This document shows, piece by piece, positions 34,209-45,100 of a stretch of 64,000 nucleotides of DNA (position 1 is its first letter; each line of letters starts with the position of its first letter). The stretch lies in contig WION01000029.1 of the NCBI GenBank assembly GCA_015039365.1, positions 62,001 through 126,000 on the forward strand, given 5' to 3'. Source of the stretch: Amanita rubescens (taxonomy: Eukaryota > Basidiomycota > Agaricomycetes > Agaricales > Amanitaceae). The position numbers and the translations under genes were made by a program. Below the pieces are notes generated by a model, which did no database searches, was not told the DNA's origin, and was given only the letters and a program-made list of their open reading frames with translations.

Positions 34209-36225
34209 ATGGTATCCCGCTCGTTCTCACCCCCTATTCCATTTCAACCACTAGGCCCTCCTGTAAACAACGGGATGCCTCGTAGCAGCAGTTATGGGCC
34301 TTATGGCGGCTTTTTAGACCAATTTGCAAACATACTGGGCTTGTCAGCCTTCGCGTCATTGCTCTCCGGTCCAAATGCGAGCATATTCGGTGCTGCCTGG
34401 CTCTTCCTCCTAGGAAGTATATTTGAAACTGGGCGTCAGCTATGCCGGTGGGCCATGGATCGGTTCAAAGTCCGTGAGTGTAAATCTTTTCCCATCTTTT
34501 TTTCTGTTGAGGCTAATTTAAGAGAACAGGATATTACGTTACGGCAGAATTCTACGAAGGAGACCCATCGCACGAATGGATCATCAACTTTCTTGTGAGA
34601 AAATTTTTGGTCTTGGTTGTTAATTCACTGACGTATATATCAACTTTTTAGACCTCAAAAGACGTTTGGCGCCGTTCCAAGGATTTTTCTGTCTCTTCCA
34701 AGAGTTCTCAGCTAAGAGGGGGTGTATCGTTATCGGCAGAGGGTGGCAGTGCGGAATATGTACCGAAATATAACCAACCCCACCTTTTCAGATGGAGGGG
34801 ATATTGGATCGAGGTGCAACGAAACGGACCATCCTCACAACCTCAGCCATCTCCTTTTGGTGGGCCAGTGAATGTTAGTCGTAGCTCAGTCACTCTCTCG
34901 TATGTTCAACTTTTTATTGGTTAAATACGGCTCGCTGACTTATAATAGCGTATACTCCTTGAAACTGGATGTACTTTCAGATCTTGTTGACGAAGCTCAC
35001 CAACTGTATCTCGAAGGAAGACGGCCACACGTTGTTGTCCATTTGAACGACCAGGTCAGTACCATCTAGAAATATGCGGGGTATTGTTACTGATACTTTT
35101 CGGCTCAGCATGCAGGTCCCCTGTGGAGTAATGTAAAACGGAAGAACAGGCGACCGCTTGCTTCTATTGTGCTACCAGAAGGAATCCTGGAATCACTTGC
35201 TGAGGACATCAAGGACTTTATGTGTACGGAAGATTGGTATAGACAAGCAGGCATTCCGTACAGGCGAGGTTACCTTCTCTATGGTCCGCCAGGGACAGGA
35301 AAAAGTGCGTTCATTTTGACCTATCTATGTTCATTATTGATTCGTTTTGTTAAGCTTCGACGATATATGCTCTGGTATGTCCAAAGTTCTTCCTGGTTGT
35401 GCTGCGCTGACTGTAACTTAGGCGGGAGAATTTGGCCTTGAGATATATGCGTTGTCGCTCTCATCCGGAACGTAAGTTCTAACGTCATTTCAATGAGTAA
35501 ACTTTTAACGATAGATGTAGCCTCGATGACGCTTCTTTAGAGAGATGCGTTTCTGCACTTCCCAAGAATTCAATACTCCTTCTCGAGGACATCGACTGCG
35601 CCTTCCCATCCCGTGAAGAGGAAGACGAGTTTCCTCCAGTAAACGTTTTCAATGGGAATCGTAGAAGAAATATCGTGCAAGTGACAATGTCAGGATTACT
35701 GAACGTTATAGATGGTGTAGGGAGTGAAGATGGAAAGATCGTGTTTGCCACCGTAAGTGATAAATATTTTCCTACAACGTTTTTCTAACTTCAAATCAGA
35801 CCAACTACGTGGATCGGCTTGATGCGGCGCTCATAAGGCCTGGACGGGTTGATAAAAAGATTGAATACAAGCTGGCAACAAAGTCTCAAGCTCGTGCTCT
35901 TTTCAATCGGTTTTATCCGCCCAAGTACGTCACCTCTGACGAGAAAGATCAGATACTTCAAGACCGCAGTGAAGCCTTCGCAGAACAACTCCCAGAATAT
36001 GAGTTCACAACGGCTGAAATCCAAGGATACCTTTTATCACATAAGAAAGATCCAGAAGGTGCAGTGAAGGACTTGCAAGAGTGGATCGAATGTGAGAGAG
36101 CTGAACGCGAGAGACGGAAAGAAGTTGAGAAGAAGGAAAGGGAGAAAGCTAAAGAACGAGCGCAGCGCCTTCAAGAGTCGAGGTCGGCTTATGGCCCTTC
36201 CCGTGGTTTTGGCGTTCCAATGTGA
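34209..36225 (+). CDS. Bcs1-like mitochondrial AAA ATPase (537 aa)
   Basis: Nine exons (34209-34473, 34530-34594, 34652-34899, 34949-35054, 35109-35304, 35355-35374, 35422-35471, 35515-35752, 35800-36225) give 537 residues. Bcs1 proteins fold and translocate the Rieske iron-sulfur protein during complex III assembly in the inner mitochondrial membrane. Here a short N-terminal hydrophobic segment (about 56-73) precedes the Bcs1 N-terminal domain ([46 protein letters not shown]). The AAA core has Walker A GPPGTGKT (287-294), Walker [12 protein letters not shown] (from 337), [12 protein letters not shown] (401-412) and a charged Lys/Glu-rich C-terminal helix. The 20-nt exon 6 and its intron cut the Walker A threonine codon. 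Mushrooms have many Bcs1-like paralogs, so this need not be the true Bcs1. Confidence 0.88.
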
Positions 36226-36439
36226 ATATAGGTGTAGTGGTAACCACGTCGAACACCTTTATTGCCCTGGGAAGTGTGTCATCCGTTGCGTAGTAGTTGT
36301 GTAGCTGTATCATAGTATTTTGTCATTATGGACGTCTTGGTTATGTCAATACATCATGGAGACGAAACGTAACTAATAGGGTGAAGTAGAGCCGACCGAC
36401 GTAGACTTTGATAGAGTATAGCTTGATGTGTCGAGTAGA

Positions 36440-37339
36440 TCATGGAAGAAGTACTTCATTCGTGAAAGGAGACCATTGAATTGAATGGCATTGTATAGTG
36501 GACCTCTCCAGCACAGGGTCGAGCTGCTTCTTCGGCTCATATATGCATTCCTGAGATTGACTTGGCTTGTCCGTTGCCACGTATTGATCCGACGAGAATG
36601 ACGTGTCACTAGTATCCGTCGAGGTGTCGCCCACGAGCCAGTCTCCGTCAGAGTTTGAACCAGTGATAATCGAATCATGGTCGAAACTAGTATTGCCTTC
36701 GAGAAGAGTGGACCCATCAGAGGTGAAGGAAGAAGATTCGTCGCGCATATATAGGGAGATCACGTCGAAGGGAACGTTATAACTTGCATCGTCCTCGTTG
36801 GCGATATCCGAACAGAGACCTTGAAGGCTTTCTGAAGTACTGGAAGGGACCGTAGGAGTTCCAAGTACATCACGAGCCTCTTGAAGTAACGTCTGCACTT
36901 TGATGTCCATGCGATTTAACCACCGTTCTTGGCGTTGTTCCTCTCTAGCCTTCTCGAGTAAGTACCAAGTGTCCGAGTCCATGTATGCGTATGCCTCTGA
37001 TGGAGCAACGAAAAGTCCGTCGGGTAAAGCCAGGTATCTGCTCTCGGCCTCTGGCGTTGTTGACAGAGTGGAGCAGTCAGTTGAGGATTCTGCTGTAGCT
37101 ATAGACTCCAAGTCTGGGGTACCAGAAACAACGACGCCGAGTTCTTTGGCCATGGCGTTAAGTTCAGTCATGATCATCGCAAATCGGTTTTCTTCGTATC
37201 GTCTTTCCTCGCTCCAGAGATGAGAGAGCTCAGAGTCCACAGTAGGTTGCTCTTCATTATGCCTTTCTTTAGTGAAGTAGGAGCGAATAATACGGTGGGC
37301 GGGCAGGTCTGTGAATGGGGTGACGCTAAAGGAGATCAT
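36440..37339 (-). CDS. unrecognised acidic protein (299 aa)
   Basis: A single open frame. The ATG at 37339 sits in a good context (ACCACCATGA); an earlier ATG at 37402 is possible. An N-terminal part predicted as helical (SELSHLWSEERRYEENRFAM) and a middle helix (WYLLEKAREEQRQERW) are followed by a Ser/Thr/Asp-rich tail (SDGDWLVGDTSTDTSDTSF) that is likely disordered. No domain, signal peptide or membrane span was recognised. It is tail to tail with the Bcs1-like gene. Long open frame and base composition support a real gene. Confidence 0.6.
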   Translation of the reverse strand: MISFSVTPFTDLPAHRIIRSYFTKERHNEEQPTVDSELSHLWSEERRYEENRFAMIMTELNAMAKELGVVVSGTPDLESIATAESSTDCSTLSTTPEAESRYLALPDGLFVAPSEAYAYMDSDTWYLLEKAREEQRQERWLNRMDIKVQTLLQEARDVLGTPTVPSSTSESLQGLCSDIANEDDASYNVPFDVISLYMRDESSSFTSDGSTLLEGNTSFDHDSIITGSNSDGDWLVGDTSTDTSDTSFSSDQYVATDKPSQSQECIYEPKKQLDPVLERSTIQCHSIQWSPFTNEVLLP

Positions 37340-37540
37340 GGTGGTACAGTTTTTCGCGTAAATGCTATTTTTGGCCACCCATCGTCGTTTGCAATGATAC
37401 ATCGATGATACGTCCAACTAGCACAAATACAAAAAAAAAAAGATACAACGAAGGTACAATATCAGACCTTTAGCAGCCCAAAAGCTTGAAAAGTACACAG
37501 ACACCCCCCCAAATAAGAATAAAAAGTCGGATTTCGACAC

Positions 37541-40238
37541 TTATGACATCTGCATTCTCTTCGATGGGCTTTCTTGCAATCGAGCGCTGCTCAATGAACG
37601 AGGACGCTTAGGTCTTACCCAAGACCGGGGGCTCTCTTGCCAAGCCTGCGGAGCGAAATAGACGCTGATGGATGGTCTGACCCTGGCGCGGCGAGGAGCA
37701 GGGATGGCAAACGTAACGTTGCCGGATATTGAGTTCTGCGTCGACATTGGATGGTGAATAGTCGGACTTGTTGGATTCGAATGGACAAGAGACTCGATAG
37801 ACATGCTCGAAGCCGATTTCTTTTTATACTGATGCATGAGCCCCAGAACCATGATAAGGCTAATGCCTGCATGAAAATAAGAAACACGCACAGTCTCTAA
37901 TTCAGGCTTGCCCCTCCACTTCGCGACCGCTTCGCAGAATCTGAGCGCTGCCCTTTCGATTGGCTCAGCCGGATATTGCCATGCGAGGTCCTCCATGAGC
38001 GTGGTTAGGTCGGGCGCATGTTGCCGTACATCATAGAACTAAAGGGTCGTTCTCAGTATTAGAACAAGTACGTCAGAACTGGTCATCAAACTCACCCTTC
38101 TCAACCTATCAAACATCTCCACCTCATACTCGTCCTCCCCCACGCTCCTTCTGGAAGCGAGGTTATCCCTCAGGGACGGGAACAACAACTTGACAGCATC
38201 CGTCAAGCTCGGTAAATCATCCGGATCAAACTCTTGGAACCGCTCATCCTCACCCTCCCTGCCTGATGTTCCGTCCTCAATTCCAAGCCCCACGGTTAAC
38301 AGACACTCAGCTGCTCGAAGTCCCTTCCACCCGCCCGTCAAATAACCCTCCAAAACAGCCCTCGTCAACAACCCAGCCAAAAGCAAATACCATTCTTTTG
38401 TCGGCCTGAACGCAATATCAATAAGCCGATTGACCCCTTGCGCGGTACCATTATCACTGGTCCCATCAACTGACGTGGGAGTGCCTTCATTCACCGGCTG
38501 CCCAACCCCCGCACCGGAACCAGCATCCGCCGCTTTAGCCTCCCTCTCTTCTTCCTCATCTTTCGCCTCCCCACCAAGCTCAACAGCAACCAGCGCCGAA
38601 AGCCTCAAAAATCGGGGAATCAACCTCGACAAGTTGGTATTCCCAGCCCCGCACGGCTCGTGACCATCCGCTCCCGCCATCGTCAGATCCCAATCTCGCA
38701 CTTTCCTCCGTAAAGTGCAGCCCTTCACGCCTGGCGTTGATAATCCTGATCCGATCCCCGTTCCGTCTTGCCATCCACTCACGATTCCCGTGCTGGGACT
38801 GGCACCACCTCTCCATCCGTTGCCTGATAAGCCGCTCCGGAACGAAGCGTTTTGGCCGAGGGAGTTCGACCGACCCCGCGTACTGCTGGTGCTGCCGACG
38901 TTGCCGCTCGCGCCGGGTGCTGATCTGTTGATCGCGGGTGGGGGTTTGGCTTCGACGCAGATCTCGCATTGAGTGTGGAGATGTCGTGGGCAACGGAGCC
39001 CCTGTGCGGAGTCATCGCTTGGTGAAGAGGCTCCGGCGTGATATAGTGATCTAGTGTGTTGGATTGGGTTTGGACGTACTCTCCGCTGATAGGACGCGTC
39101 AATAAGGAATATCGAGAGACGTACAAGAATACTAACCTGAGGATAGACCTGAGGTATTGGTGGTGGGACCTGGGGTGCACTGTGAACCCTAGCGCCTGAA
39201 ACGGTCGATAGGGGTTCCAATAAGGAGGGCAGGGTCGATGAAGAAGATTCCGGTGAAGAGTGAGGTTTGTCGTTGGTGGTGGTCGATTTTGATGGGGGCG
39301 GATGAGTGAATCGGTACGGAGGGCGTGGCATTTGTCGAGCGAATAAGTCATTGATGATGGTCCCTAGCGCTAACCTTAAGCGTACCCCGTTGGGTAACCT
39401 GTGCGGCTCGCGCAGGCTAGCCGGATTAATTTTTGGCGATGACGGTGGCTGATCTCCAATGTCATCGTCGACGACGGGGTGAATCGGAGGGGGCTGGTCC
39501 AACATGGATGTGACGACCTTCTCGAGTCCTTCGGCCCGTAGGCGAAGGCTCTGGGCTAGAGGTAAGTCTTGCTTGCCTCTTCTTTCGTTCTCATCCCTGT
39601 ACTGGTTGGGAGGATCTAATCTTGCTTTAAGATTGCCCATGTCCTCGCCTTCACTTCCGACCTCGTCGTCCTCTTCATAATTCTCCGGTCTCTGCTGATG
39701 TTTATAATTGGAAGACGATGGACCGCCTGTGAGATCTGTCATGCCGAGCTCTGCCCGCGCTTGGGCGAATCTTGTTCTGCCTTGGTGAAGTAGTAGAATA
39801 CATAGTCAAGATTTCGACGATTGGAGGCTTACCATGAACCCATAGCATGTGATCTATGATCAACGTCCTTGTACTCTTTTCTCTGGGAGGTATGGAGTGC
39901 AAATGGTGGGCATGCTTGTGTGCCGGAGCCTTGTACTTTGCAGGACCAACTTTTGAGACAGCGGCTGGAGGACTGTACGGAGTGTTTCGGAAGGTATTGG
40001 TGAATGGTTGTTGGTGGGTCGGAATAGGCATGTAAGGAGGGTTACTCGGAGGCATCCAGAGGACGCGAGGAGCCGGGGTGACTGAGACTTGCGATGCGGG
40101 GAAGAGCAGCGGGCCTAATTTGTCCATCTCCTGATCATATTGCCATACTACATTCCGAGTTTCTCCTATCCGAGTGAAAGCTTCCGTGTGAACCTGCAGA
40201 TCCGTCCTAGAAGTCGTCATTGGTGAGCTCGAGAGCAT
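37541..40238 (-). CDS. unrecognised large protein with a Cys/His cluster (845 aa)
   Basis: Exons 40238-39833, 39780-39137, 39085-38096 and 38038-37541 give 845 residues in phase. The acceptor before 39780 is AAG. The intron at 39136-39086 is a multiple of three with no stop, so retention is also possible. An ordered N-terminal block contains LIIDHMLWVHGRTRFAQARA. A Pro/Ser-rich region, a cluster CPRHLHTQCEIC around residue 440, a Gly/Ser-rich linker and a helical part (FRPTKEWYLLLAGLLTRAVL, WKGLRAAECLLTVGLG, LMEDLAWQYPAEPIE) follow. Near the C-terminus ISLIMVLGLMHQY is hydrophobic. I do not recognise the family. The cluster could bind zinc. It is likely conserved and expressed, given four clean exons. 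Confidence 0.72.
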
Positions 40239-40747
40239 TTGGACGCTACAGAAGCTGCTGGTCGTCTGTCGCTTGGGTTAAGTAGGGGCTGCTTGACAGC
40301 GTAAAGGTCACACATCCAGGAAATTGGTTTCACTTCACCGCTTTCTTAGTCTATTTGCGTCCCGTATTGCTTATCAAGAAGCATCACTGAGATCATGTGG
40401 ATCAGTGTCGTTCAATGTCTCACGCCTATGTCTATCCATGCAATACGCGACATGTCTCTTACCTCTTAACTCGGGACATATCAGATAACTACAAATATAC
40501 CTTGTGTGAACAGTTGAATCTCATGCAACAGAGCTTATTGCAACAAGTATCCACTAAATTCTCATTTCGGGTTTTCGGACTTACTGGACCTTCTCAGGCT
40601 AGCATTTATCATCACCCTGTTGGTGACCTAGATTTACATAATCGCTTCCGTTTTCATCCGATACCTCGAGTCTTTAAAGAATCTCCAAAAAAGACTCTTT
40701 CGATTCTCAAATCAACCAATTCAAGTCGCGTTTACCCTGTTTACCCG
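40239..40747. other. intergenic, no gene seen
   Basis: Upstream of the 845-residue gene. A plus-strand frame runs from here into the repeat block, but the second copy of the block does not keep it open in the same form. Confidence 0.4.
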
Positions 40748-41835
40748 CGAGTCCCTTTGCCTACTGTAGTGTCGTCACGTGTGCTACGCCGGAAGAGGGC
40801 ACTCTCGGAGCACCGTTTGGTGGGAAAAAATTGCCGCAGTACCCGCGCAGAAGCAAGACTGTGCTTGGATCTCACGACCTTTGAGAACGTCAACTCTGTC
40901 CGTCAGCTCTACAAAACGTTGGGCTCGAGCAAGAAACCACTTTTTCACGCGCCGATGCGGTCACACCAATCATTTCAATTACAGAAGCTTATTTCCCCAT
41001 ATCTCACGTCTGTCAATACTTTTTAGCCTTAGCGAAAAGCTACATTTCACACAGCCATGGGATCGTCATATGACGGTGGTTCCCGGCAGACGCCGCGCAA
41101 GTCTCCGATTCAATGTGAATGCTCGGACCATCTCTGTGACAATTTGACAGCTAAAGGCCTGGGGTATCGCATTATTCAACTGTAATCGGAGCTAGCACTT
41201 GCCGTGCGCGGCAGTCTCTCTGACAGATATATGTGCCAGTATGTTTACGCATCATCGGAGTTGCTCGCTCCGCTTGTGCTTGCATAGACTATAAATGTGG
41301 CTTGTAAAATGAACATATGCGTCCGAAGGTCGAAACATAGCCAAGTTCCATCTAAACTCTCATTCACACGTACGGTTCATAGACGTTAATCTCCCGATTA
41401 TGTTGACATAGACAGCTGGAAGTCATCAATCCGACCGTCAATTGTGTTGCATTCTAAAAGATATTTCCATCCGACGAACAAGGTGGACCCCTGTTGCACA
41501 AATTTAAGCGCTCGTTCTTGTCTTTTGTTTAAAAAAATTTACGCTGCCACTTGGAGGGATGCCTTGCGGATACGTCACAGACACGTATAAATAAAGCAAA
41601 AATCGTCAGGCGGATGATAGAGACAACATGTTACCCTCCGCCGATGCAGCTATCATTGCCGCGAGTCTACAAACAATCTTGACTGGTGTACATTTCACCA
41701 CGTTCCTCCTCTGCTCACGATGGCAAATTTATTCGGACAATGGCTGGTCCATACGTAAGAATATCCAATGGCCGATGTTAATTATCACCTTCCTCACCAT
41801 GGCTTTCGACCTTGGCGGCGCTGTGCAAACTGTAC
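40748..41835. repeat. direct repeat block flanking the NLR, copy 1
   Basis: The block from CGAGTCCCTTTGCC to CAAACTGTAC recurs in the same orientation at 50683-51953 (about 9.9-10.1 kb away). It carries a non-coding stretch, a TATA box and the first exon of a seven-helix membrane gene. Confidence 0.85.
41586..41594 (+). promoter_or_regulatory. TATA box of truncated seven-helix gene
   Basis: TATAAATAA, 42 bases before the ATG; identical in place to that of the intact copy at 51695. Confidence 0.55.
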
Positions 41836-41954
41836 AAAATGACCTGCTAGCGGTACCAAACGAGAATGACTCTAGTTCTGAGGAAAGGAAAGTGCTAATG
41901 CAAGAACTCGAGGGAGGCATAGTGCGATGTGAGGGCATTACGCACGGAATATAA
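41628..41954 (+). pseudogene. truncated copy of the seven-helix membrane protein
   Basis: The first 68 residues or so follow the intact gene at 51737 (SLQTILTGVHFTTFLLC, SIRKNIQWPMLIITFLTMAF), with a 9-base in-frame deletion. Homology stops after CAAACTGTAC (41835). The frame then runs through unrelated sequence (NDSSSEERKVLMQELEGG) to a stop at 41954. Only about two membrane segments remain. The promoter is preserved, so a short chimeric protein may be made. Confidence 0.7.
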
Positions 41955-42105
41955 TCTCATTCTTCTGTACGAAGATGAGATGCGCGGATATGTTGTAAAC
42001 TGGCCATATTATTAATTAAGTCTGCAGTAAAATCTCTGAGTGGTTAAACCAGTTAATCATAATACCTCAACATTCACCTCCTACATACATATGTTACATG
42101 CCAAA

Positions 42106-45100
42106 TCATGAGGAAAAAGAATTGAGATCGAGGAGCAAGGGTCGCTTATTTCGGCGAGTTGAGATAGCAACAATTTTTTCGTTGGGTGAAAACAATGCAT
42201 CTTGTATCTGAAGGTCAGCCATAAAACAGCATAAAGTTCTGTGGGACGCGTCGTGTAAGGAATAATTGGATATAAACAATGAGAGGGAATGGGAAAAACG
42301 GATAACACTGGGGAAAGTCTGCAAGCATTGTCCCATGTCAACATCCCACATCTGAACTGACTTGTCAAAAGATCCCAAGGCGAGTCGACGACCATCAGGG
42401 GAAAATACCACGGAGTTTATCGCCCCCGAATGTCTATGTAGGGTCAAGACATATTCGCCGGTCATTCCATTCCACAGTCCAACTCTGCCGTCACGGGATC
42501 CTGTAACAAGTCGGCGACTATCGGGAGAGAACGCCACGGAGATTATCAAATCAGAATGGCCCTCCAGCATCGAGATATGATCTCCAATCAGTCCATCCCA
42601 TAGCCGAACTGTCCAGTCGTTCGATTTAGAGACCAATCGACGACCATCAGGAGAAAATGTGATGAAGAGTATCGCCTCAGAATGACCTTCTAGCGTCGAG
42701 ACATGGTCGCCAGTCATTCCATTCCACAGCCGAACTGTGTTGTCCGATCCCGCCGCGGCGAGTCGACGACCATCGGAAGAAAACACCATGGAGTATATCC
42801 ACCCAGAATGACCCTCCAGTGCTGAGACATGCTCGCCAGTTATTCCATCCCACAGTTGAATTGTACCGGCAGACGTGGAGGCGAGTAGGCGGCCATCAGG
42901 TGAAAATAACATACGGTCAACACCCTCCAGTGTTGCAACATGATCGCCAGTCGTTCCATCCAACAGCCACACTGTCTTGTCCTTAGCTTTCGAGACGAGT
43001 CGACAACCATCGGGAGAAAATAACATGGGATATGAATGACCCTCCAGCGTTGAGACATGCTCGCCAGTCATTCCATCCCACAGCTGAACTGTGCTGTCTC
43101 CCGACCCTGTGGCGAGTCGACGACCATCAGGAGAAAATATCATGGTGGTTATACTCTCCTGAGAATGATCCTCCAGCATAGAGATGATATGCTCGCCAGT
43201 CATTCCGTCCCACACCTGAACTGTGTTGTCACTGTTGTGGGATGTGGAGGTGAGATGACAACCATCGGGAGAAAATGATATGGAAGGGAATATAGTACGC
43301 CCCAGTGTTGATACATGCTCGCCAGTCATTCCGTCCCACAGCTGAACTGTGTCGTCCCGCGATTTGGAGGCAAGTCGACGACCATCGGGAGAGAACACGA
43401 TGGATGTCCACCCACTGGTAGAATGATCCTCCAGCCTGAGGGTCGAGACATGCTCGCCAGTCATGCCGTCCCACAGCCAAATTGTGTCATCCTTCGATCC
43501 CGTGGCGAGTCGGCGACCATCGGAAGAAAATATACACTCAAAATGGCCCTCCAGCGTTGAGACATGCTCGCCAGTCATCCCGTCCCACAGTTGAACTGTT
43601 TTGTCCTCCGATCGTGAGGCGAGTCGACGACCATCAGGAGAAAATAACATGGAATATATACTCCCAGAATGACCCTCCAGCATTGAGACATGCTCACCAG
43701 TCATTCCATTCCACAGCCCAACTGTCCTACTTGATCTGGAGGCGAGTCGACGACCATCGGAAGAAAACACCATGGAGTATATCCACCCAGAATGACCCTC
43801 CAGTGTTGAGACATGCTCGCCAGTTATTCCATCCCACAGCCGAACTGTCTTGTCCCCCGATCCTGAGGCGAGTCGACAACCATCAGGAGAAAATTTTACG
43901 TGAATGTATAATCCCAGAATGACCCTCCAGCGTCGAGACATGCTCGCCAGTCATTCCATCCCACAGCCGAACTGTGTTGTCCTCTAATCCGGAGGCGAGT
44001 CGACGACCATCAGGGGAAAATATCAAGGAAGACCTATGCCAAAAATGACCATCTAGCGTTGAGACATGCTCGCCAGTCATTGCGTTCCACAGCCGAACTT
44101 CTGCGTTCGACATGTAGGTGAATCCTGTGTTCGAAATGTGGGCGAATCGCCGATGATCAGGAGAAAACGTCATGAAGTCCCCAGTGTCATAACGAACCCT
44201 CAGCATCATGACATGCTCGCCGGTCATTCCATCCCAAAGCACAACTGTGTTGTCCCATGATCCTGTAGCAACTCGGCGAGTATCGGGAGAAAACACCAAG
44301 GAGGATATCAACCGAGAATGACCCGCCAGCGTTGAGACATGCTCGCCCGTCATTCCATCCCACAGCCGAATTGTCTTGTCCTCCGATCCCGTAGGCGAGT
44401 CGGCGACCATCGAGAGAAAATACCGTGGTCCAATATCCCCCCCGAATGACCCTCCAGCGTCGAGATATGCTCGCCAGTCATTCCGTCCCATAGTCGAACT
44501 GTCTTGTCCTCCGATCCTGAGGCGAGTCGACGACCATCAGGAGAAAATAACACGGAATATATACTCCCAGAATGACCCTCCAGCATTGAGACATGCTCGC
44601 CAGTCATTCCATCCCACAGCCTGAACTGTGTTGTCTCCCGACCCTGTGGCGAGTCGGCAACCGTCGGAAGAAAATATGAGCGATGATATCCAACTGGAAT
44701 GACCCTCCAACGTCGAGAAGTGCTCGCCAGTCATTCCGTTCCACAGCCGAACTGTCTTGTCCTCCGATCCCGAGGCAAGCCGGCGACCATCAGGAGAAAA
44801 TGCTACGGAGTGTATACTCCCCAAATGACCCTCCATTGTCGAGACATGATCGCCAGTCGTTCCATTCCACAGCCGAACCGTCTTGTCTGCTGATCCCGAG
44901 GCGAGTCGACGACCATCTGAAGAAAACACCAGGGAGGATATCCACCGTGAATGACCCTCCAGCGTTGAGACATGCTCGCCAGTTATTCCATCCCACAGCC
45001 GGACTGTGTTGTCCCGCGATCCTGTGGCGAGTCGGCGACTGTCGGGAGAAAATACAACAGAGCATATACTCCTCGAATGACTTTTCAGTGTTGCTATATG

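Noticed and set aside
38715..38972. Plus-strand frames opposite the 845-residue gene
   Set aside because: GC-rich antisense shadows of a spliced, phase-consistent minus-strand gene.
40397..41026. 209-codon plus-strand open frame
   Set aside because: Its second half is the non-coding repeat block; in the other copy (50.7 kb) the frame is interrupted differently and no domain is present.
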